Source: Adiantum capillus-veneris
Lineage: Eukaryota > Streptophyta > Polypodiopsida > Polypodiales > Pteridaceae
DNA: 64,000 bases
Reading direction: 5' to 3'
Assembly (NCBI GenBank): GCA_014529385.2
Contig: CM043944.1
Coordinates: 170,997,240 to 171,061,239, forward strand
The notes below the pieces were generated by a model, which did no database searches, had not been told where the DNA came from, and saw only the letters and a program-made list of their open reading frames with translations. Below, piece by piece: positions 22,266 through 34,199 of the stretch; position 1 is the stretch's first letter, and every line of letters starts with the position of its first letter. Position numbers and translations under genes: made by a program.

Positions 22266-24087
22266 TTATATCTCTTTGATCCCTTCCTCGATTTGAGTCA
22301 TTGGTTTTTTAACACCAAATTTCTCTAGGCATTTTCCCACAGTAGCCCACATGTGTAATCCTATATAGAGAAACTCAGCTAACGTTATCGTACAAGTGAC
22401 TGGTGTTGACAAAATGTCTATCAGCCCTTTTGAATCAATGACCTTGTTGAAAGATAGTCTTTGTGATGGGACTGTAATAACATCTGACTTGGCCTCATGC
22501 TCTCTCATATAGTTTGGTAGTGTTCTTAGAAAATGGGGTTGACTATCCATAGACTGTACAAATCTTTTGTCTCCCCAATATGATTCCACTTCTAGATTCA
22601 TTTGAGATCCAACCTCAAATTCCTCTATTGGTGGAACAGACACTCCTCTTCCATCACTCGTCTGGTTTACTCGTTTGTTTAGCTCATTTGCTTCATTGGC
22701 CTCTCTAAATTGTTTCCACAATTCGTCAATACCATCTATTTCTTTACAACTCTCAGGTATAGCTAGGTTAAATCCCTCAAAAGAGTTATATGTGGTATTC
22801 AACACTATCCTTGGTTCTAATGCTAGGTCCTTGAGCTTTGGTCCGTGATCTTGTTACTGGAATCTAGCTCTTTTTGTTCCTGGTTTGATGGGATTGCTTG
22901 TGTAGGTGGGACAAGTATCACACCCTCAGGTTTTCCAACTGGTGATTCTAGTAAAGCTTTGGCTGTTTGAATCATTTTCTGACACATTTTAAGCCTGTCC
23001 TTTTCTAGTTCCGCATATGGATGTGTCATCTATCTCTGTTCTTGGGTTTGATTGTTTTTGAGCCGTGTTTCATAGGCTTTTAGGAGGGAGTCTAATGGCT
23101 CATTAACCTTCTCGACCAACACTGATCCTCCTGAGTTAGCACTTTTTGGCTCACTTTCCTTTGATGGTTCTTTTGGAGGTTGAGAGATCTACGCAAGAGA
23201 AGGTGTAACACTTTTCTCATGTTGTCTTATCTTCTCTTTAGCTTGGGTAAGCTCCTCAGCTAGGGTTTTCTTCTCTCGTTCCCTACGTGCTTTCATCCTA
23301 GCCTTTCTAGAGTTCCAACTATATTGTTTGCTCTTGGTTTTTTGACTAGGTGCATCAGTCTTTGGTTCACTCATCTCTGAACGTGCGTCAGTTTCCATTT
23401 CCTATGTCTCTGGGTTCTCATCAATTTCCTTTTGAGATTGAGCTCTCATAACTACATGAACTGGTATAACGTTTTATTTTTTGAGCTACTGGATAGCTGA
23501 ACGATTCCTGGGACATTTGTTGTGATCTTTCTGACTCAGTTTGAATTTTTTGGACAGTCGAGGATCAAGTGAATGACACCATAGTCAAGACAGTAGGCAT
23601 TTAATTGTGTGATGTCCATCTGAGGACATTGTTTAACCAAGTGGTTGCCACGGCTTTTGTGACAATCTATCTCTAATTGAGGAGCTTCTTCTTGCATTTC
23701 CTCTTGGCTGAAAATAGGATTTGATCAAAATGTCCTTTCATCCATATCGTATCTTGTTTCTTCATATCAAAACCCAGGAGGTGGATCGTGTACAAGCCTC
23801 ACCACTCCATGTGTTTCTCTCATCTTTTGTCGCTTTGAAGGGTAGTTCCCGCTTTGGTTGTTATGATACATTGTAGCTGGTACTAGCGCTTGTTTATTAG
23901 ATGCTTTCGTCAACGGCGTGTATCTCATGTCTACAGGCATTCTAGCATCTGACAGTGGAGGTTGTTGTCCTAAGACAGGCTCTGGTCTTGAAACTGCTAC
24001 TGGACCTAATGCATTCCCTGTAAAGTATCTGGGTAGAGTAGGTGCTATTGAAATAGCTTGTAGATACCTCTCCCTATCATATTCCAC
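22266..24087 (-). pseudogene. Element B gag C-terminal part: degenerate zinc knuckles and basic coiled coil
   Basis: About 23670-23560 encode two knuckle-like units, CHKSRGNHLVKQC and CLDYGVIHLILDC. In each, the second Cys of C-x2-C-x3/4-H-x4-C is replaced (Ser, Tyr). Then come a strongly basic helical segment (KARREREKKTLAEELTQAKE, about 23330-23230) and a 180-codon segment (22805-22266) without a named domain. Several frame changes separate the parts. The position between capsid and protease supports nucleocapsid and linker identity. Confidence 0.6.
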
Positions 24088-24487
24088 GCTATATTAACAC
24101 TCTTTTCTCGTATGGTTTGTCCATTTTCTCTTAATTTTGCACCACTTAAGCTCCCTCGAATCAACATTTACAAGAGGAGCTAACCTCTTGACCATTTCAT
24201 TAATAAATGTTTCTTGATTCAATAGGTGTCACTGGTTTTTCAATGGACTCACTTATCTATGAATCACTGTACTGAGAGGGTGTGTCATCCTCTTGACTCT
24301 TATAATCGTTTTCTTTATATTTCTCACAGTTATCCACTAGATAAAGAGCTTCTTTGATCAATTTTTTTAGCGTCAGGCTCCTTATCATATGCAGATCCTT
24401 CTGAAGATCCGCATGTCTCATTCCCTAGATAAAGATCAACATCAATCGTGCCTATGTAGGTAGTTCAGCTCTCGGACAGAACTTGAC

Positions 24488-25400
24488 TTATCTCTTGAGC
24501 CGTAATGCTGCGTTGCATATTGATTCACTTTCTTTTTGTTTGAATCTGTGAATTTGCAAGACCGTATTGTGAGCTATGCCTTTTTGCAAGAATTCTTCAA
24601 TGAATTTCTCAAACAGCTCATATAGAGTCTCCAAATCACATCTTTCCACTGAGTCGAACCATGTAGCTATGTCATCTTCCAAAGTCGGTCCAAATCCCGC
24701 AATCTGTGTTGAAAAATACAAAACTTCCTCTGCTATAATCACTCTTTTGAAAGCCACTACCTGATCTCTTGGATCTTTATCTCTGGAGTATTTCTTGTTT
24801 ACCATTTTCTGGATCTAGGATGGTATAACTCGTCGATTGTTTACAAGTCTAACCAAAGACTCTCCCAATCCTTCTCTCGCTTCAGGTATTCTACTGTGCC
24901 TAGGTTCTTCTTCAAAGGGATTAGTCGTTCTATTGGAGATTGGTTCTGGATAAGGCACATCTGCCATCTCTGTGATCACTTCATCTCTCATTATTGCTCT
25001 AGAAGGGAATCCAAGTGGCTCCCCTTTTGGAATTCTCGTAGGAATTTTCTTATTTGGTGGAGATATCTGTGGTCCTTCATTGACCAAATATCCACCTATG
25101 TCTAATGCAGTCCATGGATTTGTGCTTTCTATAGCTTTGTATTCTCATCCATACTTGTCAACAACTATAGATTTCCATTGGTAGTCGACACCGTATGTAT
25201 AGACATATAAGAGCTTGTAATCTGTCAACTCTTCTGGGTATGGCTCTAAGCACCTATACAGGTTGACCTCACTGCCGTCAATGTATCTATACAATCCTTC
25301 ACTTACATGGTCTGTCATCCAAAGTCTCTCAACAAGATTTGGTCTTTATCAATTGCAAGTTTGGAAGATCCATTATGGGTGGATGCTCCTCTATTGCTAG
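24488..25400 (-). pseudogene. Element B gag (matrix-like part and capsid)
   Basis: The frame 24805-24488 has the retrotransposon capsid pattern: RDQVVAFKRVIIAEEVLYFS, GFGPTLEDDIATWFDSVERC and LYELFEKFIEEFLQKG. Upstream (25087-24815) is a Pro/Glu-rich linker, and before it (to about 25400) a frame with GLYRYIDGSEVNLYRCLE that parallels the N-terminal gag frame of element C. Stops and one frame change break it. Confidence 0.75.
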
Positions 25401-25789
25401 GATCCCGAAGCTGATGTCAATTGAGTTTGACTCTAAAGAGAAAATGATCTCTGGGCTTAATTTCTTTAGCTTGAGGTAAGAAGGCTTATTCCAAAGTTTT
25501 CAAGTGCTTTGGTTAGGGAAATGTCGAAACTATGCCCAAAACCACGACCGTTTTCTCGCAATTTTCTCAAATTGTCAGTTTTAGACACCCCTAACTTCCG
25601 GATGAATTTTGAGGCCTTAAACAATGTTATTTTGAACACTGAACAACAATGAATGATCTGTAGGGTCTTTGATTGTTTTTCAGGGGTTGCACTAAATGCT
25701 GTAGAGCTACTCTGGAGATTTGTTTTGATAAAAAATTTCTAAATCCAATATCGGTAGCTCAAGTTATGGCCAAAACAGTCAATCTGTGC

Positions 25790-27640
25790 CTGGAGACTTC
25801 ATACTACACGTATGATATCTCCTGACTCAAAATTGCTCCAAAATTCAACTGTAGACTCTCCTTAATGTACTCTAACCACTTCAAGTTTCAGCTTATGATT
25901 CTGTCACTTTTAAACAGGTATATGAGATTTTTTTCTGTTAGGTTGCCTATAACTTCTCGTGTTTACTAAGTGAAAAGTAATCCAAATTGAATGAAACGTG
26001 GTCTCTAGTCTTATTTTATGTTGGCAAACACTTATGTGAGCTCAGATGTAACTTTTGATCTCTAATTCGGTACTTTAGACATCATACGTGTATGATGTGT
26101 TTTGTGGCAAAATGAAGTGAGTTTTGTCCCACTGACTCCTTATCACTCAAGCACCTCTCAACAACTTTCAAAATTCAACTTGAACACTTTTTGTGCAATT
26201 TATTATCAATATAAGCGTGAGCCTTGCCCAATTTTTTCCTTTTGGCCTTTGCACCAAATTCAATGAAATTTTGTCTAGGGACTTCTTTTATGCTCTAGGA
26301 CACTAGGGTACTCAAATGTTTGGTTTGATCCAAATTTTGCCGCTAAGACATCATACGCGTATGATGACTTTTGGCTCAGATTTTACTTAGATTTCTACCC
26401 AGGGTACTCCTTGATACATACAACAAGAATATGTGATCACAACAAATTTTGGATGTCAAAATTGCTCAAAATCACCACTTTTTCACCTTAACCTTCTTGA
26501 ATTCTCACAAAAATCTCCTTAAATGCAACAATATGTGTCCAAATAAGATGAAATTTTGCAAGCAAGCTTAACACATCATTTTCCATCCCCCTATGTGGTC
26601 AAAAGTGTAATTGGACTCTCAATCTGCCTTGAGACATTATATGTGTATGATGTCTATGTTCTCAAAATTGGCCAAACTTGGCCTGTAAGCTTGTTTTATT
26701 GTGCTTAATACCCTGGTAAGGTCAGATTTCAATGTTGGTCCCTAAAAAGGCCCTTTAGACATCATGCGCATATGATGTCTAACTGATCAGTTTGAAGTGA
26801 ATTTCACTCTAGAGGTTCCACACAACACTGGCAACTCACAACAACTTTCAGAATTCAAATCCAGCACTTTTTGTGCTAGGTATGGTCAATTCAAGCATGC
26901 ACTTTCCTAGATCTGCCTTTTGGTCTTTACAAGCCCAAAAATGCTTCAAATTTGATGACATTTGGCCTATATGCTTCCTAAATGTTGTAGATCACAAGGG
27001 TGCTCTCAGTTGTACTTTTGACCTCAGATCTGGCCTCTAAGACATGATACACGTATGATGTCCAGGTGGTCAAAGTTCGTTCTGTTTCTACCACAGGTTC
27101 CCCTTGATGTGTAGAACAAGAATATGTGCTCACAACAAATTTTGGAACTAAAAAATGCACAAAATCACCCCTCTTTAACAAGGAAATCCTTGAAAGAGTA
27201 AAGTCCCCCCAATTTTCAATCTATAAGCCCAAATGATATGAAATTTGGTGTATGTGCTCAAAACAAGATGTAGAAGATGGGTATAATGTCAAAAGTTCAA
27301 ATTTGCTGCCACAAATCACCCTTCAGATATCATATGTGTATGATGTCTGCTGATGAATTTTTGGACAAAATTCATTCATAAGCATCCCCAACTCTCTAGC
27401 ACTGGTTTTCAAGCACTTTTGCCAATTTTAATGAAAAAATGTGCTCAGAATCACAAGTTTTTTTATTTTTCGTTTCACACACTCCGTCTTTTTCCTTTTG
27501 GGTGTCAAGAGTTGGTCAAAACTCTACTCTCAATGTGTACATAGGGTAAAACCCCCCTTTTGAACACTCTGGTGTAGTCAGATTTTTCAAATTTCGTCTC
27601 CAGATGCCCCCTGAGACATCATATCTGTATGATGTCCAAG
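25790..27640. repeat. Element B leader: eight palindromes at about 286-bp spacing
   Basis: Variants of CATCATACGCGTATGATG are centred at about 25808, 26088, 26357, 26643, 26768, 27050, 27336 and 27625. Intervals are 280, 269, 286, 125, 282, 286 and 289 bp. The surrounding sequence recurs with a longer period: 26357 and 27050 share ACAAGAATATGTG and TCACAACAAATTTTGGA, while 26088 and 26768 share CAACAACTTTCA and GCACTTTTTGTGC. The offsets are about 680-693 bp, so the array has higher-order structure. It is untranslated leader of B. Confidence 0.9.
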
Positions 27641-28177
27641 TTTACAAAATAGTAGTTTTTGTACATAGAACCCTTGCACATGCCCTCTTATATGTTCAAC
27701 ACCAATCAGTCATGAAAAAATGTCAACAGAGAGCTGTTTATTGCTTTTTTTTTTTCCTCAAAAGTTGATTTTTTAGAGATTCTAAATGCAAACAAGCACT
27801 TTGGCTAATAATTCAGTGATGAATAACTCTAGATCAAAATCAGATCACTTACCTAAAGCTACTCCTACACATCATATGGGGTTTTGCATCTATGATTAGA
27901 AAAAAAATTTAATGCTACACACGGACTAGAAAATGCTTTTATCACCCCACCAACCACTCAACCACCAACAACTACTCTAATGTACATCTAATACTACAAT
28001 CCTAACTAAATCTACCTAGTCGCAGGCCCTCGGCAAGACACATGCTTCCTGGCTATCCACTTGATCTCAGAATAACCTCTTCCGGATCCACTTAAGAAAA
28101 GTGCTTCCTTTAGTCAAAATTAAAGCAAGCAACCATCACACAAGTGTTAGTTGGATTACCTACTCAAGTCCTTGTGT

Positions 28178-28194
28178 CCCCGGCAGCAGCGCCA
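28178..28194 (-). promoter_or_regulatory. Element B primer-binding site
   Basis: Reads TGGCGCTGCTGCCGGGG on the - strand, one base after the LTR end. It is a gypsy-type TGGCGC-GCCGGGG primer site. Confidence 0.85.
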
Positions 28195-28195
28195 A

Positions 28196-29023
28196 TGTTG
28201 TGGGAGTGAATCACACAACCCATAAAGTGCATGCAACACAACCTAGATCAAAATAATGTCATTCGAGGACACAGATGACATGATAGTTGCACGGAGGCAA
28301 TCTCTTTAGCTTGTCAGGTTGAGACCATCCCACGCATCTAGAAGGCTAACTAAACCACAATCTAGAATCTCATTGCTCTCAACTACACCACTCAACCCAC
28401 ATACACACAAACAGAAGGAAATCCACCAAACCATACCAGAATCGTAAGAAACTTAAGGAACATCATCCCCTCACTAGGATACACCAGCCCCAAGCCTTTA
28501 CACTCAAAATCGTAACTCTAAACCCATCTATGGAAAACACGTATGAAGACATCATTTGATATACTTACAGTCACAAATAGCTTGTAGATACGCGAGCGCA
28601 TTCGCTTCGTTCCGCAAGGAATGCTTGGCATTGTCACGTAGCTCTTTCCAAGCCTAGCACGATGGTGTTGTTGGATCTCCAATGTGATGAACGAGTGGGG
28701 AGTTGCATCAGGAAGAAGCTTACTCTCTCTCACACACGCAGTCCGCCGGCAACTTAAAACTGGACTATGATAAAAGTTCTCCTTTACAAAATGACCTAGG
28801 TACCTTATATACAAAGGCTACCATAGGTTAAACCTAAAATAGAGTTCAAGGCGTAAAATGGCTTTATATGTACAATCTGGAAGTGCCATTGCACCCCGGC
28901 TTTTGCAAGTAGACTAACTACTCATTACAAATGGTGTTCTTAACCATAATCCGTAGCATTTCATAACTCTCAAAAAATAAGGCTTTGTTGAGTTATGTCG
29001 TTTTGTGGACCCAGGGGTCAACA
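28196..29023 (-). repeat. Element B 5' LTR
   Basis: Begins TGTTGACCCCTGGGT and ends TCCCACAACA on the - strand. It aligns with 3018-3835 apart from two indels of about 110 bp. Confidence 0.85.
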
Positions 29024-29845
29024 ATTGCTTAATTTTAGCCTTGGGAGCATGGGTGGACTTGAATAAAGTGCTCAATTGAATCTTTAGATTGATTCAGGTC
29101 CACTTATGGCTATTCACTTGCCGCGCACATGCACCTCTTTTGAGACAAAACCACACGTGAGGCAGTCCATAAAATTTTGATGCAACATCCTTTTGGCTCC
29201 GCTAGTGGGCCATCCCACAATCGCTAAGCCGCTCAACCTTTGCCCTTAAGAGGCCCACCTTCCCACATGGCATTACCACCAAGCATCCGAGCACACTCAA
29301 CCCTTGTAAGGGGTGTTGTCCTATACCTCAGTGCCTTGAGGATTTTCTAGCTCAAATGCTTACCAAGGGGCTCTTCCCACGGACACACTACAGAAAACTT
29401 AGCCCGCCAAGGGAGCATTCCCACAGGCAGCACAACAGGTAGTTGACATAAGCCTTAATGCTTTGACATGTACATCCAAAGGCTTCATACGAGCTTCCAA
29501 GAGATCTCCTAAGGGGCTTCAAGGCGAGGGTTTTTTCAAGCAAGTCAAAGGCGAAGGTCATAGAATCCCAATCATAGAGGGAAATTTCTTGCTAGTGAAG
29601 GGTGACTTCACTTTTAAGTTAAAGAGGTACTTCACACAAGAAAATCAAAGAAATAGCTCTCGAGGGAATTTCAAAGTTCAAATATTTACATTCGAGCACA
29701 ATTTTTCTATGTATGTTTACACATCCGTCACAGAGGATATTGACATGTGCTGTTGTACGGAGTTACACACTAGCCTTTGGCTAAGACAACTCCATTGCAC
29801 CATGAGGGGTTGGGAGATTAGAAACCTCATTTCAAGGGGAGGCAA
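29024..29845 (+). other. Element A interior, no recognised coding
   Basis: This lies between the end of B and the start of D. A 136-codon frame (29463-29873) is basic and unlike any family I know, and it runs into the LTR of D, so it is probably not a gene. The last bases (TCAAGGGGAGGCAA, 29832-29845) look like a polypurine tract. Confidence 0.45.
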
Positions 29846-30165
29846 TGTTGAGATGTCGAGCTCTACATCTTGACCTGGCATCCACTACGGGTCTTGGCCA
29901 CTTACGGCATTTACTCACTGGCGCGTTAGGTGACCGACACGGAGGATATCTGCCAGTGATTCTACAGTTGGACTACACTTATAGTGCCAGCCTAGTATGC
30001 TTCTAGCGAGTTCACACTTAATGACCGCATGTACATATGTGCTACTTTTCAGCTTTAGCACTTAGTCATTTGTACTCTCTTTTCTTAGCGAAGAAGAAGA
30101 AGAAGCTTTCTATCTCTGTGTGTTTTGTGCTTGTCTTGTGTAGCTCTCTTGCATGGTATCAGAGC
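29846..30165 (+). repeat. Element D 5' LTR and primer-binding site
   Basis: The LTR (29846-30153) starts TGTTGAGATGTCGAG and ends CTCTCTTGCA. TGGTATCAGAGC follows directly (30154-30165) and primes with initiator tRNA-Met. It differs from the 3' LTR by roughly a dozen or more substitutions and a GAA-run length change. Confidence 0.93.
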
Positions 30166-30402
30166 TTGGTGCAGGCAAGAGAGGCTAACAGAGCAAGAGC
30201 ATCACAATCTCTTCGTTTGCAATCCAAGTACCAGATGCCAAAGTGCAGTATACGAAGATTTACTGTACAAGTGCAGCGGTTGTATGTACGCTTGATTGTG
30301 GACACTCGTTGAGTGTCGAAAGTGTTACAGGTACCACAATAGCAGGTTCAACAGATTTGCAAGTTTTTGCAGATTGCAGCTATTTTGTCTTAGTGCTTCA
30401 AG

Positions 30403-31905
30403 ATGTCTGACGGTTTCAGTCAGATTGTTAGTGAGAAGCTCGAGAAAAATAACTACCCTGCATGGAAGTTCAGAATAACTAATTTCCTAAAAGGGAAAGG
30501 TTATTGGGACTATGTAGAAGGAGACAATGAAAAGGAACCAGAGACTCCTGAGGCAAATGCTACAGCAGAGCAAAGAAAAGCTTTGAGGGACTGGCAACAA
30601 GGCCAGAGCAAAGTGATGTATTGGCTTTCTATGAGCATCACAGATGGCATGATGGGCTATCTACACGATGCTAAAACCCCCACCATTGCATGGAAAAACT
30701 TAGGCAGAGTGTTCGAGGTGAACACCAAGGCCAGGAAGCTTCAACTAAAGTTGGAGCTAAATCAGGTTAAGAGGAACAACCTCTCCATCAATGATTATGC
30801 CTTGAAGATCAAGAGTATCATTGAGGCTCTTGGATCTATTAAAGTCTCAGTGGAAGACGATGACATTGTCCGTGCATGCTTGGATGGTCTAGGACATGAG
30901 TATGTACATTTCAGGTCTTCCATGAATACAAGAGACGACATCCCCATGTTCCAAGATTTGATTTCTATGCTTATTCTTGAGGAGAAGAACCTTGGTCTTG
31001 ACACATCTTCTTCTCATGCAAAAAATAAGACTGAACAGGCCTTCTATTTCAACTCCAACAGAGGTAGATGTCGTGGTCGAGGCCCATGTGGTTGCAAGGG
31101 CCAATCTCGAGAAGGTCAATCAAATCAAAACAATACAGGTGGCAGGGGAAACCAGTCTCAAGGCAGGGGGAGTCAAAGAGGTCGTGGTGCAGGATCAAGC
31201 AAGCAGCAACATACTGCAGATAGCAGAGAATGTTGGACTTGTGGTGAAAAAGGTCACATGTCACGTGACTGTCCAAAGGGAAAAGCAAGTGGAAAGAGAG
31301 AACACGGAAACTATGCATCTACTAGCAGAGATGCAGATGACAGCATAAGCAAGCGCATGTTTGTTATGCAGCATGTAATGAATACAATGACTGCAGAGAA
31401 TTCCACCCAAGATGATGTTTGGTATGTGGATTCAGGTGCCTCTAATCACATGACGTCTCGTAGAGAGTGGTTTAGAGATATGCGCAAACCAGATGTGTCA
31501 GGCTATGTGCAGACAGGAGATGACACAGCTCACCCCATTGCTCATGTAGGGGACATACCTCTAAATACAAAGAATGGGAAATCAAAGTACTTAGCAGATG
31601 TACTTCATGTCCCAAACATTACAAAGAATCTTGTTTGTGTTGGACAAATGGTTCAGCAGGGTTTGCAGGTTCGCTTCAATCCGAATGGCTGTTATGTAGA
31701 AGATTTCCAGAATGGCTGTAAGTTGATCACAGAGGGCAAATGTGTGGGCAAAATGTTTACACTGAATGTAGACATGCCTGAGGTAAAAGCTGCATTATTT
31801 GCACAGGGCACAGGTGTTGTAGCTGATGTTGACATTTGGCATAAACGCATTGGCCATGTCAATGTGAGCAGAGATTGCACAGCATGCAATCAAAACAGAT
31901 TGTAA
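30403..31905 (+). pseudogene. Element D gag-protease (500 codons open)
   Basis: The frame starts MSDGFSQIVSEKLEKNNYPA, typical of copia gag (LxxxNYxxWK). The gag core runs to about residue 200, then a Gly/Arg/Gln-rich stretch, a CCHC knuckle CWTCGEKGHMSRDC (about residue 277) and a protease active site WYVDSGASNHMT. It continues into the integrase leader (DIWHKRIGHVNV) and is then cut by a frameshift near 31880. Gag would coat the particle and bind RNA. The long open frame makes this the best-preserved coding part of D. Confidence 0.9.
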
Positions 31906-32660
31906 AAGGTTTGCCCAAATTCAAGGTGGATGGTATGCGTAAAGTGTGTGCAGCATGCCAGTTTGGAAAACAGTCAAAGGGCTCATTTCCACATGAGCGC
32001 AATGTATGTAAAAAGCCACTTGAGGGGGTGCACACAGATGTTTGGGGTCCAACCGATACTGCAAGTATACATGTTGCAGGTATTATGTCTCTTTCATTGA
32101 TGATCATACAAGGAAAGTATGGGTCTACTTCATGTGTAACAAAAGTGAAGTGTTTGGTCACTTTCAGGACTTCAAAGTCATGATTGAGAAGGAGACAGAT
32201 ATGCAACTCAAGACATTGAGGTCAAATGGAGGGGGAGAGTACTTCTCCAATGATTTTTTAGATTTTCTATGAATGCATGGTATACGCAGGCAGTTTACAT
32301 GTAGATATACTCCACATCAGAATGGGGTCGTAGAAAGGAAAAACAGGCACATTGCAGAGGTTGCACATGCATTGATGAATGAGAAGAACATGCCTCATCA
32401 TTTCTGGGTTGAAGCTATAAATACATTTGTGTACATTATGAACAGGACACCTACAGCTACGGTGCATGATGTAACACCTGAGGAAAAGTTTACAGGTACA
32501 AAGCCTGATTTGGTACACTCTAAGTGTTTGGTTGCATAGCTTACGTGCATGTACCAGATGAGTTGCATAGGAAATTGGATCTTAAAGCAAAATAATATAT
32601 TCTTGTGGGATATTCCCTTGAACAAAAGGGGTGCAAGTGCTACAATCCTACTACACGAGA
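31875..32660 (+). pseudogene. Element D integrase (catalytic Asp lost)
   Basis: Remnants in two frames show CAACQFGKQSKGSF (zinc-binding C-x2-C), HTDVWGPT with the first catalytic Asp, FIDDHTRKVWVYF, then LRSNGGGEYFS and TPHQNGVVERKNRHIAEVA with the catalytic Glu. The usual LRSDNGGEY has its Asp replaced by Asn, so the D-D-E triad is incomplete. Frameshifts and stops (e.g. after NDFLDFL) add to the damage. Confidence 0.88.
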
Positions 32661-33868
32661 ATTACGAGTGAGCAGAGATGTAGTCTTTGATGAGATGAGC
32701 AACTGGTACACTAATGCACATGGCACTATTGGGGCTGATGTAAAAGATGATGTGGTTGTACAAAATGTGAGGCCACAGTCACAGGTTTTGAGTGGACCAC
32801 AAGAGTCCTCTTCTTGTGGCTCTGTTGAGAAGCCATGGAATGGTAGACTACGTACACAGGTTACTCCACTAGTAGGTACAGGGAATGTATCACAAAAAGG
32901 AAAGGAAAAGGTTGATGAACCTACCTTTATAGCTGATGCATCATCAGGTTTTTCACATATAGACATGGATTCAGATGGTTCTGAACAAAGTCTTGATGAG
33001 GAATTTGGAATTCCGGCTGTCAGGACACCTGGTGTAAGGAAAGTACAAGGAGATGCTAGAGGGCAAAGGAGTGACCCAGGACCGCACAGATCTAACAAAG
33101 TCAGAAATCCACTTCAGAAATTGACTTATGATGGGTATCTAGTGCATCACCAAGCCTACATGGCTAAGGTGATACAGGATGAGGAGCCCACATGTTTTGA
33201 GGATGCAGTTGGAAATTTTCATTGGGATGATGCAATGAATGAAGAGATGGCTGCATTGGAAGCAAACGACACATGGGAGTTGATGCCATTGCCAAGTGGC
33301 AAGAAAGCTATTGGCTGTAAATGGGTGTATAAAACCAAGCATAAGGCTGATGGTAACATTGAGCGTCACAAGGCAAGGCTGGCCGCAAAGGGTTATGCAC
33401 AGATGTATGGCATAGACTATGAGGATACCTTTGCTCCAGTGGCAAAGATGACGATTGTGAGAGCTGTCATAGCCGTGGCTACATCTAGAGGATGGATTAT
33501 GCATCAAATGGATGTAAAGAATGCCTTCTTGAATGGTGAGTTGAAGAGGCCGAGTACAGAGGTGCAGTAGTTGCGGTGTGCGAGGTAGCTCGGCTACGCA
33601 CATTACTTGAGGACTTGGGAGTGCAGGTGGATCGGCAAATTGTCATCCATTCTGACAACCTCAACAGCATGCAGTTGGCTAGGAACCTAGTGTTTCATGC
33701 TAGGACCAAGCACATAGAGGTCCATTACCACTACGTTCGAGAGTGAGTGTTGGCGGGCGACATCGACTTGGTCTACGTCAGCATAGAGGAGCAGATAGCG
33801 GATATCTTTACCAAGGCCCTCAGAGCTGAGAAGCTTCGACGTTTCTGGACTATGCTTGGACTCTAGGA
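32605..33868 (+). pseudogene. Element D RT N-terminus fused to RNase H C-terminus
   Basis: The frame has copia RT blocks DTWELMPLPSGKKAIGCKWV, ARLAAKGYAQ and MHQMDVKNAFLNGEL. It then passes at about 33546 into EAEYRGAVVAVCEVARL, IHSDNLNSMQLARN and ADIFTKAL, the end of copia RNase H. The central RT with YVDD and the start of RNase H, normally about 1 kb, are absent. The join changes frame, giving a stop at 33568. Confidence 0.9.
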
Positions 33869-33877
33869 CATGCATAG

Positions 33878-34199
33878 CTTGAGGGGGAGTGTTGAGATGT
33901 CGAGCTCTACATCTTGAGCTGGCATCCACTATGGGTCTTGGCCGCTTACGGCGTTTACTCATTGGAGCGTTAGGTGACCGACACGGAGGATGTCTGTCAG
34001 TGATTCTACAGCTGGACTACCTTATAGTGCCGGCCTAGTATGCTTCTAGCGAGTTCACACTTAGTGACCGCATGTACATATGTGCTACTTTTCAGCTTTA
34101 GCACTTAGTCATTTGTACTCTCTTTTCTTAGCGAAGAAGAAGAAGAAGAAGGTTTCTATCTCTGTGTGTTTTGTGCTTGTCTTGTGTAGCTCTCTTGCA
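33878..34199 (+). repeat. Element D polypurine tract and 3' LTR
   Basis: GCTTGAGGGGGAG (33877-33889) precedes TGTTGAGATGTCGAG. The LTR is 33890-34199 and ends CTCTCTTGCA, matching 29846-30153. Confidence 0.93.

Larger units (their letters stand above)
3018..29023 (-). mobile_element. Element B: gypsy-type gag-protease element without RT
   Basis: Related LTRs lie at 3018-about 3862 and 28196-29023. The - strand orientation is fixed by the primer site at 28178-28194, next to the right LTR. In transcription order I see a leader with about 286-bp palindromic repeats, gag, degenerate zinc knuckles, a basic coiled-coil region, an aspartic protease, W-x-P-K repeats, a DEAD-box helicase fragment and the 3' LTR. 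No RT, RNase H or integrase is visible outside inserted element C (6559-20907). This gag-only architecture is like the non-autonomous TR-GAG elements described in plants. Flanks ATTGA and ATTGC agree at four of five bases. Confidence 0.75.
29846..34199 (+). mobile_element. Element D: Ty1/copia retrotransposon with RT deletion
   Basis: LTRs of about 308 bp (29846-30153 and 33890-34199), an initiator-Met primer site and a polypurine tract enclose gag, protease, integrase, a shortened RT and the RNase H end in normal copia order. The immediate 5-bp flanks do not match (GGCAA and TCCTC), but CCTCATT occurs at both sides, 14 bases away from the LTR on the left. The element lies in A in the same orientation. 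Confidence 0.92.

Noticed and set aside
25790-27640. Regularly spaced palindromes could be read as a CRISPR array
   Set aside because: Repeats are about 20 bp with spacers of about 265 bp that are themselves repeated, in a plant retrotransposon leader. CRISPR spacers are 25-45 bp and unique.
33139-33603. His/Cys-rich - strand frame of 154 codons
   Set aside because: It is antisense to the RT frame of D, which has clear RT motifs.
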